The notes beneath the pieces were generated by a model, which saw nothing but the letters and a program-made list of their open reading frames with translations, had not been told where the DNA came from and searched no databases. Positions 34,129 through 45,125 of a stretch of DNA of 64,000 bases are shown here, piece after piece. Position 1 is the stretch's first letter. Each line of letters starts with the position of its first letter. Position numbers and translations under genes: made by a program. This DNA comes from Ochromonas danica (taxonomy: Eukaryota; Sar; Chrysophyceae; Chromulinales; Chromulinaceae): positions 23,812-87,811 of the forward strand of contig VKHL01000122.1 in assembly GCA_015146655.1 (NCBI GenBank). The letters are read 5' to 3'.

Positions 34129-34435
34129 AGTTTTATCCCTTTTGCTCCAGTTAGGTCTTAGATAGTTTACAACTTCCCTTCGCTTTGACAACTTATTGTG
34201 AAAGTGTCATGCAAACCATGAGAAGTCTAGTCTGTCTTCTTGATGGTTAATACGCTAACTTGAAAATAAGAATATGGTCTCTGTGCTAATTACTGCGCTT
34301 CTCTTGCACTCACCCAGAAGTTTATCTATCCAGCGCAAAATAGCAATTTTGGAATGGAATTGCCAGCAGTTTTGATTGGATGACTTCCAGTTGACTCTCT
34401 TCAAAACAAACCTAGTCAAGTCAAACTAGTTCAAG
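34129..34435. other. PRPS to GPALPP1-like intergenic region
   Basis: A 307-bp gap between same-strand genes. No coding or RNA feature was seen. Confidence 0.4.
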
Positions 34436-34973
34436 ATGGGAAAGCATAAGAGAAAAGATGATAAAGGAAGCTCGAAGAAGGATAAAAAGCATCATAAAGA
34501 ACAGAAGAAATCATCTTCCAATAAGAAGAAAGAAAATCGTAATCCACGTGAAGGCAATAGTCTCATCGAAGTTGTTGCTGAAGCTGTAGCTAATTATCCT
34601 CAATTACTTGATCTTCTCCCACCTATTATAGCTTCCTTAGATCGTGGAGGAATTGAATCATTTGATACTATTGAAGACAAAGGAATGAAAGAGATATTAA
34701 CGATGATAATGAAGAAGTTACAACTAGTTGACTATATTGAGAAGAAAGGATGGCAGAGAGCATCAGCAATGATTAAAATACATAAAGTAATTGCCAATGA
34801 TTTTCTAAGTCAGAATCCTACTCGATTAGTGAATACTACACATCAAACATTAGCACCTGCTGTCATGTTTGCAATCATTTTATTCTTTCCAGATTTCATC
34901 TTAGAACTACCCAGTCTAGTCACTAGAGTAAGCATCTTCAATCTGTCATTCAATCTATCTATCTATCTATCTG

Positions 34974-35028
<55 letters not shown>

Positions 35029-36135
35029 AACAAACATGGTTGTCTTGGTATTTAGGTGTTAGATGGAAAGCGTATAGAAGTGAATAATCCCACCCAACAA
35101 GCCTCATTCAGACAAGGTCTAGAAGTGTTACTGTGTACACTAGGTGCTACACCTTATAAAGAAGGTTATAAAAGACAAGGAAGTGGACATCATGCTCGTC
35201 TAGCTTATAAAGTGTTGAGGAAATATCAGAAATGTGGTCAACGTGATATTACCTTTCTATCAGATGATGAATCCTCTTCCTCTGTCAGTGAAACAGAGAG
35301 TGATTCATCTGACTATTCAGATGATCGAAAAGAGAAGGAAGTTGAAGAGAACGTGAAGGAAGTAGAACAGCAAGAAGGTTCAAAAGAAGTGATTAATCTG
35401 AAGTCTGGTGTTATTGTAGCTTCTTCTTCACGTTGTATTGGTCCAGAAAGACCACCATCGAATTGGGAGGCTAATTATGATATACCAGAAGAAGAACAAG
35501 ACAGTGAAGAAGAGGATGTTGGACCTAGACCATGTCTTGAACCTTTTGCTCTAGCACGGCCGCCTACTCTATTAGGTCAATTAGGTGTGGAATTATACGA
35601 TGAAGGACAACAACAACAATCAAGTGGTAGTGGAGGTGATGAGAAAGAGAAGAAACTCCAACGAGAGGAATGGATTGTTGATCCTGGTGATTCTAAAGCT
35701 CTTCGTGCTCTTGGTGGAGGAGAGGCAGGATTATTCCAAGGTCCTCGTAAATTCCAATCTGGTAAAGAAGCCAAGAAGAAAGCTGAAGCTTTGGCTATAC
35801 AAAGAGAATATCTTCGAAAAGTGGCAGAACAACGAAAACAGGATAGTAATGATAATAACGAGGTTGCAGCAGAGGGATCTACTGGTGCTGCTGATAATGA
35901 TGTAGTAGTTGAACGAGCACCTTCTCTACTAGAAGAGCATATGCAGAAGAGAGCAAGATTGAATGAAGAACAAGGCAAGAAGACTCAATCGAAAGAGCGC
36001 AGACCTTTTGATCGAGAATTAGATGTACTTAGTCGTAAGAAGTTGACACAATCTGATTTGATGAGATTGGTAGAAAACTCCAAAGAATTAGAGGCCAAGT
36101 TTGACAAGGCCAATGTACAGCGTAACTTCCTCTGA
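34436..36135 (+). CDS. GPALPP1-like (DUF3752) nuclear protein
   Basis: Two exons (34436-34927, 35056-36135) give 523 residues. The Lys-rich N-terminus (GKHKRKDDKGSSKKDKK) looks nuclear. A helical region of about 150 residues follows and is unassigned. A GPALPP-type motif occurs as IGPERPPSNW. The C-terminus fits DUF3752: REEWIVDPGD, GPRKFQSG, then RRPFDRELDVL and a final LEAKFDKANVQRNFL. The family is conserved in eukaryotes; its function is poorly known. The intron carries CTAT repeats and about 17 GTT copies near 34976-35028. The long helical N-terminal part is not typical of animal GPALPP1. Confidence 0.8.
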
Positions 36136-36291
36136 TTCCCTTCTTATCATTTACAACTACTTTTGTTTGTATCTATATATATTGTTTCCAGTTGATCCAC
36201 AGCTTCTTTCCTCTTCTCTTTGTCACTAATCATGGAATGATCATCTGCCAAGTCTACAAGGTTCTATTGGTTGGGTTCACTACAGTTTTGT

Positions 36292-36810
36292 TCATATGAA
36301 AACATGGCATTCCTCTGGTAACTTCTGGCGGAAGACTTTCGCAGCCTCTGTAGAATCTAACACAACAGTATACACATGACAATCAACACAGAGAGAGAAG
36401 ATGGTGTTAAGTGATTGATACGAAAACTTCATGGATATCAACTACTCCAGTATAACATACAACACTTACTAGAGAAGTTGTTGTTAAATAGATAAATGCC
36501 TGATAGACGGGGAAGGTCAGAGAGTTCTTGGGGAATCTCTCCCTCTAGTCTGTTCTCAAAGAGATACAGTCCTTGTAGCTTCTTTAACTTGAGTAAGGCA
36601 GGGGGTAGTGTCCCTAATGAGACATGTCATCATATTCATTCCATGGAAAGTGTTGACGGTCAGTCTGTCTGATAGTCAGGTACAATTGACTTCTTCACTC
36701 ACCTTCAATATCATTTCTGCGGAAGTCGATCTCAATCAATTCTTCTAAATCTCCTATTGCCTCTGGTATCTTCCCTAATATACAATACCCCCCATACACA
36801 TACACATACC

Positions 36811-36846
<36 letters not shown>

Positions 36847-37423
36847 GGATAAGTCAATGATCATAAACAGAAGGAGTGTAGTTTAGTAATCTAGTGCCAA
36901 CCGTCTGACTGACTGTCTGACTGACTGACTCACCAGCAAGACGGTTCTCAGGTAAGATAATCTTATTCACTCGATGAGTCAGAGGGTCTAACTTAACACC
37001 ATGCCATCGATCAATAGGCTCTTCACTACACCATCTTATCTTATTATACCAGTTATTTCCTTCTAGACTATGGAATAAGGTAATAAGAGCTATACGTTCT
37101 TTTTCATGAATACCTCGTATTACTTGATGATTAATTGACATTTCTTCTTTAATATAAAGATAAAGTTTCCATCCTCCTATAACAAGTATAATGATACCAA
37201 AGACAGCTAGGAAGGAATAGACAATAAAAGTACGAATATCAATATTCATAGTAGTAGCATGTTGTTGTAGATGATCGACTAATTCTTGTGGTTTCCAGAT
37301 TAATAATAAAATAATAATTAAAACAGTTGACCAAGGTAGAATATATAATAGTTGAAAGAGAGCTATTTCTGTTGGTGTGGAAGGAAGAGATTTCATAGTG
37401 GTAGTAGTAGTAGGAGTAGTCAT
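36292..37423 (-). CDS. Membrane-anchored short leucine-rich-repeat protein
   Basis: Four exons (37423-36934, 36774-36703, 36613-36470, 36347-36292) give 253 residues. Two hydrophobic segments lie near 18-40 and 70-95. The text after them (ERIALITLFHSLEGNNWYNK, EEPIDRWHGVKLD) is the common cap of plant-type LRR proteins. LRRs follow: ILPENRLAGKIPEAIGDLEEL, IDFRRNDIEGTLPPALLKL and LYLFENRLEGEIPQELSDL. The end KAAKVFRQKLPEEC is the usual C-terminal cap. The two middle exons are 72 and 144 nt, exact multiples of one 24-residue repeat, and all junctions are phase 1. A membrane recognition or scaffold role is inference. Confidence 0.83.
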
Positions 37424-37642
37424 TCTTATTGACTTTTACTCATTGATAGTGAGACTCTTCCATAGTCTGTGAAAAACGCGATCCTATAAACCATCAATCA
37501 ACCAAAAGAAAAACGCGTTAACTTAATATGGATACCTCCCACCCCCACACCCACCCGCGTGGCGAACGAACATTGCTTGAGAAGAAGTGATAGACAGTCT
37601 AGTCTAGGGTAGAAAGAGCAGGCAGATTACTACTAGCCTACC

Positions 37643-38811
37643 ATGTCCAACGAAGGTAAGATTGATCATTGATTATGATGCCTTGTATAGATACTGAAAT
37701 AGATCATATTACCCTTTTTTTTCCTCTTTGCATTGCATTATTTGTTGCTGTTGTTGTTGTTGTTGTTGTTAGTTGATTATGTCGAAGAAGAAGAAGTCAT
37801 TTATGAAGAACTTCCACAACCTCATATTATTGATACGGGTGACTCTGTCAAAGTGAAACAAGTTCTAGATGATACTGTTATTGAAGCAATTACTAGCAAG
37901 GCAGGATATGAAGCAAATTATTCCTGGGATAACTTCAAACTATTCTTAATGTTCTTAGCTTGTGTCTTTGCTCTTGTAGCACAATTCTATCCTATGCCAT
38001 TCCCTGCAAGTCGTCCATTATTAGCAGTTTGTTGTGCTTTTTATTTCATTATATCAGGTGTCTTGCAATTGATTGTGAGTTTTGTGGATAAAGATACTAT
38101 TCTATTCACTAAAGCGAAGAAGGTAAGGGCAGCAAGCAAGTGCTTTGTTTTGGTTAGGTTAGGTTAACTCTGGTTAGGTTAGGGTAAATGGTATGGAGTG
38201 GGTAGTGTTAGATGTTAGTTATGGTGGTGTGGTATTGTCACAGTGTGTCATAGTCTATGCCATAGTCTACAGTCAGTCAGTCGGTCTTGCATAGTCTGGT
38301 GAATAAGTCATATCTTATGTTATCATGTCACACACACTGTCATACCTCACCTCATATTTCACACACTTCTCAACCCATGGCATACATACCCTCTGATCTC
38401 AAACCTATGTATTACCATGTTATGTTGCACCCTATCTATGTGATGTTCTTTGAATATTTCTAAAATGGGAATTTTCTTTTGTTGCAGGACTTCCCCCATG
38501 AGCTTCAAATTCGAACATCATTCCCTCGCTTCCAGGAGTATTTCACTCTCATTGTTCAGTTCAAGAAGGATTCCTCGCCCTGTACTACTGCCAAGATGTC
38601 AGTGCTTGCTCTGTTGCTTTAACCGTATAATAGTGATGTTAACGATGTCCAATGGCTATCACTGTGTGTGTGTTTTAGGTATGTTGGCAAGTACTTCACT
38701 TCCAAAGGAGAGTTCGAAGAAGAAGTCTTTGTTAGTGACGTGGTCAGCCATGTCGAAGCCTTTGTCAAACAACGTTATGAGGAAATTGAGTACAACCACA
38801 AAACGGACTAG
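37643..38811 (+). CDS. Signal peptidase complex subunit 2 (SPC25)
   Basis: Four exons (37643-37655, 37773-38122, 38488-38597, 38679-38811) give 201 residues. The first coding exon is only 13 nt (Met-Ser-Asn-Glu plus one base). SPC25 is a non-catalytic ER membrane subunit that links signal peptidase to the translocon. Two hydrophobic helices (about 67-85, 92-112) sit between cytosolic ends, as in the family. Recognisable text includes SKAGYEANYSWDNFKLFLMF, FPRFQEYFTLIVQF and GKYFTSKGEFEEEVFVSDV. A (TTG)n run directly precedes the first acceptor. The 365-bp second intron is the longest I inferred and holds TTAGG-type repeats. The stop lies 42 bp from that of the convergent LRR gene. Confidence 0.92.
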
Positions 38812-38853
38812 ATTAGTGAAGAGATGGATAGTAGGAGTAGAAGAGGTTAGAAG

Positions 38854-39987
38854 TTAAGAGACTTCATCTACAGTTGATAAATGTGTGGCTGCTAAATGTT
38901 GATCAGGGGTGGTGGTATTGGGTTGAGAGACTTCACGTGATAAAGGTCGTAGTCGTCTTGATCGAGAAGAAGGGCGAATGACGGGGGCAACATCTACATC
39001 AATAGGTCTTTCATTGGCAGTCAGAGAAGCAGCTAGCAGAGTGTGCACACCATGATCGCTGACTGCTGTACCAAGTAAATGCAAGCCTCGCAATGTGTTA
39101 TTAGTGGTCAACCCCTCTGCGAGTTTGATAGCAGCTTCATCATCTAGTAGATTCCATTGTAGACCTAAGAAGACGAGAGCTCGATTACGTGCTAATCCTC
39201 GTGCTAGTAGAGTAGCCCCTATCACTGTGATGTTGTTCTCCTGTAGATCCAGATACCTCAGCTTGGTGTTGGTTCTCAAACAACTACTCACAGCTTCACA
39301 ACCTATATCACTACATTGATTAGCATTGATAGACAAGGTCTCTAAAGTAGCATTCGAAGAGAGAGCTTGGAAGACTGCCTGACAGCCATCTCTACCTAAT
39401 CCACAGCTATTGACATTGACTTCTTTGAGACGAGGATGACAAGTTAACACCTCAGCTAAATACTTGCCACAGGTAGTATCCATAGGATTATCCCTTAAAT
39501 CCAGAAGATAGAGTGACTTATTGTTTTTCAATCCTTCACATAGTATAGCAAAGGCTTCAGGGAGAATAGCACAAGAACGAAGACAAACCTCTTGTAGACT
39601 ATTAGGACCATTAGAGAAGAAAGTATTCAGAATAGTTGATCCTTCCAATGCAAGATAATTCTTATTGAAGACAAGTCGTTTCAAACGACTAACTTTACTC
39701 AATACAGTCAAAGCAGCACAAAAGTCATTCAGTCCACTATTATCCATAATCCCTCGTCCTATTCCATCTAGACCACAGATACGATTGGAAGAGAGATCAA
39801 TAGTAATGAGAGGTGCCATGCCTTCACAATTGTTTCCATTATAACGGATAGTATCTGCTAAGACAGTGAGCTCTAAGGGACCAAGATTAGAAGCATTGAA
39901 GTCCAAATAGTGTGTACCCTCAGGACCACTACTATTCTCTCGTAGTTTAGTAATTAGAGCTGGACTTAGATTGGATCCTTTATTCAT
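38854..39987 (-). CDS. Ribonuclease-inhibitor-type leucine-rich-repeat protein
   Basis: A single exon; the ATG at 39987 gives 377 residues (the longer open frame starts at GTG). About eight LRRs of 28-29 residues of the RNase-inhibitor/NLRC3 type occur, for example LYLLDLRDNPMDTTCGKYLA, LETLSINANQCSDIGCEAV, LRYLDLQENNITVIGATLLA and LVFLGLQWNLLDDEAAIKLA. No signal peptide, NACHT or other catalytic domain is present. The C-terminus is a basic then Thr/Pro-rich tail. It is probably an intracellular binding scaffold. It diverges from the Der GTPase gene. Confidence 0.87.
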   Translation of the reverse strand: MNKGSNLSPALITKLRENSSGPEGTHYLDFNASNLGPLELTVLADTIRYNGNNCEGMAPLITIDLSSNRICGLDGIGRGIMDNSGLNDFCAALTVLSKVSRLKRLVFNKNYLALEGSTILNTFFSNGPNSLQEVCLRSCAILPEAFAILCEGLKNNKSLYLLDLRDNPMDTTCGKYLAEVLTCHPRLKEVNVNSCGLGRDGCQAVFQALSSNATLETLSINANQCSDIGCEAVSSCLRTNTKLRYLDLQENNITVIGATLLARGLARNRALVFLGLQWNLLDDEAAIKLAEGLTTNNTLRGLHLLGTAVSDHGVHTLLAASLTANERPIDVDVAPVIRPSSRSRRLRPLSREVSQPNTTTPDQHLAATHLSTVDEVS

Positions 39988-40278
39988 GATTTGGTAATTA
40001 TTCCACACTATCTCATACTATCTGTCAATAATCAATCAAACATCATTGCTATGCCAATGGTGCACTTGAAACGGTTAGGATGGCCAGATCTCTAGTTATC
40101 TAGATATCCAATTCTCCAGATAGCGAAGGAGTTTAGCTTTCTGGTCATTTCCACTCATCCTTCTTCACAGCAACAAACAGCAGATAGAAGACAGAGCAGC
40201 AGGGTTCTTTCACAGTAAGAGACTGAAAACACTGAGAGAAAGGTATCTATCAAGTGAGAGACAGTGATTGATATAGAG

Positions 40279-42228
40279 ATGCTATTATTAAATCGAATAG
40301 CAAAGAGGACCACCACTCTTCTTCCTTTCTCATCCTCCTCCTCTTCTATTCGTCTCCAACAACAACAACTGCTACTACTACAAGCACAGCAGCAATCATT
40401 CTCTTCTCTCTCTCCTAAGAATAACAATCACACTCCTAATAACTCAAAAACATCAACTTCCTCCACGACTACTACTACTACAGGAGAGAGGTTAGTCACA
40501 GTCTCTCTTGTAGGTCGACCTAATACTGGCAAGTCTACACTTTTCAATCGTCTCACTCATAGTCGTAATGCTATTGTCTCTAATGTTCCTGGAACAACAC
40601 GTGATCGTAAAGAAGGAATAGGATATCTTGCTGGATTTAAATTCCGTGTATTTGATACTGGTGGATATGATGATCGTGGTATCGTCAGTCAAGATATTCA
40701 AAAGCAAGTACAATATGCCTTAAGTCATAGTGACCTCGTATTACTTCTTGTTGATACACGAGTAGGTGTCACAGGTCTAGATGAACAATTTGCACGTTGG
40801 ATGAGATTACAAGTTGGGAAAAGTACACATGAACCACGTCCAGAAGTAGTTCTTGTCGCTAATAAGGCAGAAGGAGGATTAATGTCTGATCAAGTAATGA
40901 ATGTGGTATCAGATGGATATAAGTTAGGCTTTGGTGAACCTTTACTTCTCTCTGCTATTCATGGTGATGGGTTAACAGATTTAGCAAGTCGCATGTTTGA
41001 ACATGGTGCAAAATATGGATATGATGACACGGGTAAGTATGTTGGGTTAAGTAGTGAGGAGAAGAAGCCTGATCATCTCTCTGAGGAGGGAGTGCCTGTC
41101 ATAGAAGAGAAGGCAAGTGAGATTCAATTGGCTGTCATGGGTCGACCTAATGTTGGTAAAAGTACTTTAATTAATGCTATGATTGGAGAAGAGCGAGTTA
41201 TTGCAGGTGCTCTGCCTGGTCTCACTCGTGATAGTATCACAGTGGAATGGTCATTTGAAGGAAGAGGTTTCAAATTAGTGGATACTGCAGGGTTGACTCG
41301 AATCTCTACCAACAAGAAGCTACTTGAAGGTGTGCAAGAGAAGAAATTGAGACCGATACATGAAGTCATTGGCAAATTGGCTAAGAATGAGAGCATTACC
41401 TTGCCTGGCATCCAACAAGTGAACACTGAAGAAGATCCAAGTCAGTTCTCAGCACAGATTTCGGAATATGCACTTCTCTCGGCACTCAATGCATTGAAAT
41501 ATGCTCAGGTTGTCATGCTGGTGGTAGAAGCCCATCAAGGCAAATTCTTGAAGATTGATTTACAGTTAGCGAGACGATGTCTCGAGGAAGGAAGAGCTCT
41601 TTTCATTGTGGCAAACAAGGTCGACCTTTTGAGAGCGCGTGGCATCTCTGTCACCGAATATGAGAAGCAAGTCAAGGACCATGCCAATGAGTATCTGCGC
41701 GAGTTTGGTGACATTCCCGTCATTGCAACTGCTGGCATTGAAGGCCAAGGACTGAAGAGAGTCTTGCGAACTGCTATGCGAGTACATGATAGCTGGGATC
41801 GACGAATCAGCACATGGTTGTTGAATAACTGGATGAAAGATGCTCTCGTCGCCATGCCTCTGGCACGTGCAGGGAACAAAGTGGTCAAAGTCAAGTATAT
41901 GGTGCAGACCAAGAATCGCCCTCCAACTTTCACACTGTTTTCCAATGCCAAAGAGCTGCCTGGATCCTATGAACGCTTTCTTCGTTCTCGTCTTCAAGAT
42001 GACTTCCATTTCGAAGGAGTGCCAATTCGCTTCAATGTGAAGAAGAGTGTGGGCAAGGCTGTCAATCTCTCCCTACTCAGACAAGGAAAACACTCCAGGA
42101 GAGGTACTGGTCGTGGTGATGTCTTTGTTGGACCTAATCGTGACAAGAAGCGTCTCATGCGTCGTATTCGTGGAGACTCTTCCAAGAGAAGGATTTTAGA
42201 CAAAAGAATGAAAAAGAAGCAGAAGTAG
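40279..42228 (+). CDS. Organellar Der/EngA double GTPase
   Basis: A single exon of 649 residues from the ATG at 40279. Der has two tandem GTPase domains and a KH-like end, and assembles the bacterial-type large ribosomal subunit. Domain 1 (from about residue 75) has GRPNTGKSTLF, GTTRD, DTGG and NKAEG. Domain 2 (from about 284) has GRPNVGKSTLI, GLTRDSITVEW, DTAG and NKVD. The KH-like end includes TWLLNNWMKDALV and FEGVPIRFNVKKS. The first 75 residues are Ser/Thr/Gln-rich with early Arg and Lys, fitting import into plastid or mitochondrion. About 40 extra residues lie in domain 2 between DTAG and NKVD. Confidence 0.95.
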   Translation: MLLLNRIAKRTTTLLPFSSSSSSIRLQQQQLLLLQAQQQSFSSLSPKNNNHTPNNSKTSTSSTTTTTTGERLVTVSLVGRPNTGKSTLFNRLTHSRNAIVSNVPGTTRDRKEGIGYLAGFKFRVFDTGGYDDRGIVSQDIQKQVQYALSHSDLVLLLVDTRVGVTGLDEQFARWMRLQVGKSTHEPRPEVVLVANKAEGGLMSDQVMNVVSDGYKLGFGEPLLLSAIHGDGLTDLASRMFEHGAKYGYDDTGKYVGLSSEEKKPDHLSEEGVPVIEEKASEIQLAVMGRPNVGKSTLINAMIGEERVIAGALPGLTRDSITVEWSFEGRGFKLVDTAGLTRISTNKKLLEGVQEKKLRPIHEVIGKLAKNESITLPGIQQVNTEEDPSQFSAQISEYALLSALNALKYAQVVMLVVEAHQGKFLKIDLQLARRCLEEGRALFIVANKVDLLRARGISVTEYEKQVKDHANEYLREFGDIPVIATAGIEGQGLKRVLRTAMRVHDSWDRRISTWLLNNWMKDALVAMPLARAGNKVVKVKYMVQTKNRPPTFTLFSNAKELPGSYERFLRSRLQDDFHFEGVPIRFNVKKSVGKAVNLSLLRQGKHSRRGTGRGDVFVGPNRDKKRLMRRIRGDSSKRRILDKRMKKKQK

Positions 42229-42282
42229 GATAATGTTAATAGAAGTTGAGACAGTTATGATGTGAGGGATAGGATGTTATTG

Positions 42283-43002
42283 CTAGTCGAGGAAGTTCAC
42301 CTCATCTGGCTCTGCAGAAAGGTGGAACTGGTCGAAGAAGTAGAGCTGCTTCTTGTCTCCGAAGATCTTGTCTAGCAGCTCTTCCTGCTCTCCCATAGCC
42401 TTCAACCCTAGCTGCTTCTGAAGATCTAGCAGACGGTTCTTATTCGTTCCGCCGTCACTAAGAACATCTGATCCTATGCGAACGACTTGTCGACTATTGG
42501 ATCGGTAGGTGATGATCTTCTCGTCGGGATTGAGGAGAACCTCGACATCGTCGATGCCATATGTTGGCAAGGAAGTGGTAGCCTCAGCATGGATGTAGTA
42601 TTTAGACTTATCAGCCTCCACAATTTTAATGGTAGGGTCACTCTGCAGCACGTTGACCACCTCGTCAAACTCTTCCTCGGCACTCTTGCCAAATTCCCAA
42701 GGGGCACTATACTTCTCCACAGAGCTGATGCTCGAAGTGGAGACGCAGTTGCTCTTTGCAGCACATTTCAATAGCCTACCCTCCACAATACCAAAGGGAG
42801 GAGGAGTTGCCATGGGTGAGGCTAATTTGTCATCAGCCCAAGCGGGTGCTGGACCACGACATAAACTCCCCGCAAGAAGCACTCCAGCTGCTATTCGATT
42901 GATAGAGAAGAACCCAGTATCAAAACGCTTCAAACCATGGAGAATCTTCTTTGCATAAGAGGTGACAAGAAAGAGCAAGATGATGATGCTGACAGTCTTC
43001 AT
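42283..43002 (-). CDS. DUF1499 family protein, probably thylakoid lumen
   Basis: A single exon of 239 residues. A signal peptide (VSIIILLFLVTSYA) is followed by a second hydrophobic leader (INRIAAGVLLAGSL) ending in PAWA, the pattern of a lumen-targeted plastid protein. The mature part fits DUF1499: SNCVSTSS, a helix-strand unit, YYIHAEATT, IDDVEVLLNPDEKIITYRSN and KNRLLDLQKQLGL. The family is widespread in cyanobacteria and plastids; its function is unknown. The gene is convergent with Der, with 54 bp between stops. Confidence 0.85.
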   Translation of the reverse strand: MKTVSIIILLFLVTSYAKKILHGLKRFDTGFFSINRIAAGVLLAGSLCRGPAPAWADDKLASPMATPPPFGIVEGRLLKCAAKSNCVSTSSISSVEKYSAPWEFGKSAEEEFDEVVNVLQSDPTIKIVEADKSKYYIHAEATTSLPTYGIDDVEVLLNPDEKIITYRSNSRQVVRIGSDVLSDGGTNKNRLLDLQKQLGLKAMGEQEELLDKIFGDKKQLYFFDQFHLSAEPDEVNFLD

Positions 43003-43284
43003 TGTTTTTCTGACGAAGAGAAAAGGGAAAATTCCAGCTTACATTCCAGGATTCTTTCCATGGAATCCTGTTGATTATTAGGATGCATAGGATTCCTGTT
43101 CTGTTGGATATTTTTCAGTGTTGATCAAACGACCTCTGCCGCGTAGCTTTCACAGACGTTGAGAAGTTTTTCACATTTGATTTACTTGTGAATTCACTGA
43201 CGCCTGTTCTCTCAGACTCTCTCTGTCTCAGCCTCTCTCATCTTGTCACAATTAAATAGCATCTCAATAAGACAAATCGTCATC

Positions 43285-44973
43285 ATGACAACTACTACAA
43301 CAACCTCTTCTGTGGAATCTTCCCTCTTGAAAAATATTGAGATGATGAATCGTTTAGAAGGATTCAATGTCGTTATTGTTTGTTGTAGTAGTGATAAACA
43401 AGCTAATTATTGGCAGCAACGACTTGAACGAGGACGTGGTTCTGTACTCCCAGCACAAGCTCTTGTTTTGGCAGTGGAAGAGGATTGGCCTGGTGGAGCT
43501 GGGAATGGTTAGTCTCACTTTCCTTTCTTGCTTTCTTTTCATATCCCTTGTTCTTATTGTATTTCTATGTCTATCTTAGCCTTGGGAACTCTTTATGCCT
43601 TTGTCAAAGCTTCTCGTTTGGCACAGGAACGCTTTGGCTTAAACTTGTTAGAAGAATTGAAAGCAAGTAAAATTAGTGTGGGCTTGTATCATACTGCTGG
43701 TAAAGGTACTCGTTTAGCTCCTCTTCCTGGATCGGAAAATAATAATAAACCTGGAGTGAAATTGCCTTCAACTGTCCTCATTGAAGGCAAAGCTGTTCCC
43801 ATTACTATTCTTGAAGCTGTTATTAAACAAACTGGTTGTTATGCTTCTAGTCGACTTGGAAGACTCTCTGTCTTCTGGGGTGATCAAGTCTTTATCCCCA
43901 CTGCTCCAGTCACCTATACAGTAAATCGTCATGCTGATATTTTATGCTCTCTTGGTCCTATGATGACCGAGAAAGAATGGCATGAGCGAGGCATGGAGAA
44001 GTATGGTCTTATTGCCCAATGTGAGGGAGGAAGCACAGCTCAGGTTGAAAAGGTTTCTCATGCAACAGCTGTGCAACTCTTGTCAAGTCTTGGTGAGATT
44101 CACTCTGTTGGTGTTTCCTTGGGCTCTTTTAGCATTTCTTGGCAGCTATTAGAAGCTTTCCTTGACGAGTTTGCTTCAGAACTCAGTCATAAAACGGGCA
44201 AATTGGACTCGGATCCTCATCTCTGGATGCCAATCACGTTGGGAAAGACCGCCTATTTACAAATTATGAAGCAGAAGGGAGTGTCTGAAGAAAAGTCTTC
44301 TGCTCATTATGAGCGCATTCGAAAGCTTTTGGTCGCTTTCCATGAACGACATGGTACAGAAGATAAGGACATGTTTGGCGCTGTCGATGTTGGCCAGGGT
44401 GTGCTTTGGTGGGACTACGGTCAACTCAAACTCTATCAGCAGAATACGTTGTTATTGACCCATCAAACTTCTGAAGCTGCTATGTTGAGATCTTTTTATT
44501 CCATTCCTGAGGATAGGCTTGTTCGGGATTCCTCAACTTCCGGAACTGATATTGATGCCCATTCTTGTGTGTCTTCCTCTCTCCTTGGTGGTAGCGGAGA
44601 AAGAGGGTTCGTGAAGAATAGTGTGATTAGCAATGTGCGCTGCAAGTATATTGAGGCGGAAGACTGCGTACTCATCAATGTCACTGCTGAGCGAATTGTT
44701 GCTAAGAAAGGCAGCATCGCATACAACCTTGTACATGAAGGTGAACTTCAATTGGGTGAGAAGGCTGTGGAAGTGGGTGTCTTCGATGAAACCGGCAAGC
44801 AGCTAGTGGTGAAGAGCACTATTGATATTGATGGTGGAAAGGCTTGGGAGACTCGCGTGGAAGGTAACGAAAAGTCTTTCGAGGAGATATACGACTCGAA
44901 TGCCAATGCCTGTCCATTGACACTTGAGAAAGTGATTGCTTCTGCCCATGATGCAGCTTGGCAGAAGATGTAA
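43285..44973 (+). CDS. NDP-sugar pyrophosphorylase-like protein
   Basis: Two exons (43285-43507, 43580-44973) give 538 residues. The nucleotidyltransferase loop is visible as HTAGKGTRLAPLPGSENNNK, preceded by GGAGNALGTLYAFVKAS and followed by VFWGDQVFIP, where Asp would bind metal. The last 130 residues look like a beta-helix (VKNSVISNVRCKYIEAEDCV, ERIVAKKGSIAYNLV). Such enzymes couple an NTP and a sugar phosphate; the substrate cannot be told. I recall similar proteins in cyanobacteria, so a plastid-ancestor origin is possible. No clear leader is seen, so a cytosolic site is likely. Confidence 0.75.
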
Positions 44974-45125
44974 TGTAGTCAGTTAGCACATAGGAAGTTA
45001 AGGAAAGCTTAGAGCTATTCAAGCATATAAAAGTACCCCAGGTTTATTGTAATTGAGCTAGGTTGAGAAACGCGTTGTCTAGACTGTTGAAACAGGTTTA
45101 TGAGAATAGGAGAGGCGGGCGTGTG

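Noticed and set aside
33157-34191. A 344-codon open frame antisense to PRPP synthetase
   Set aside because: It is the mirror of a strongly conserved gene with biased codon use; its translation shows no domain and no start context.
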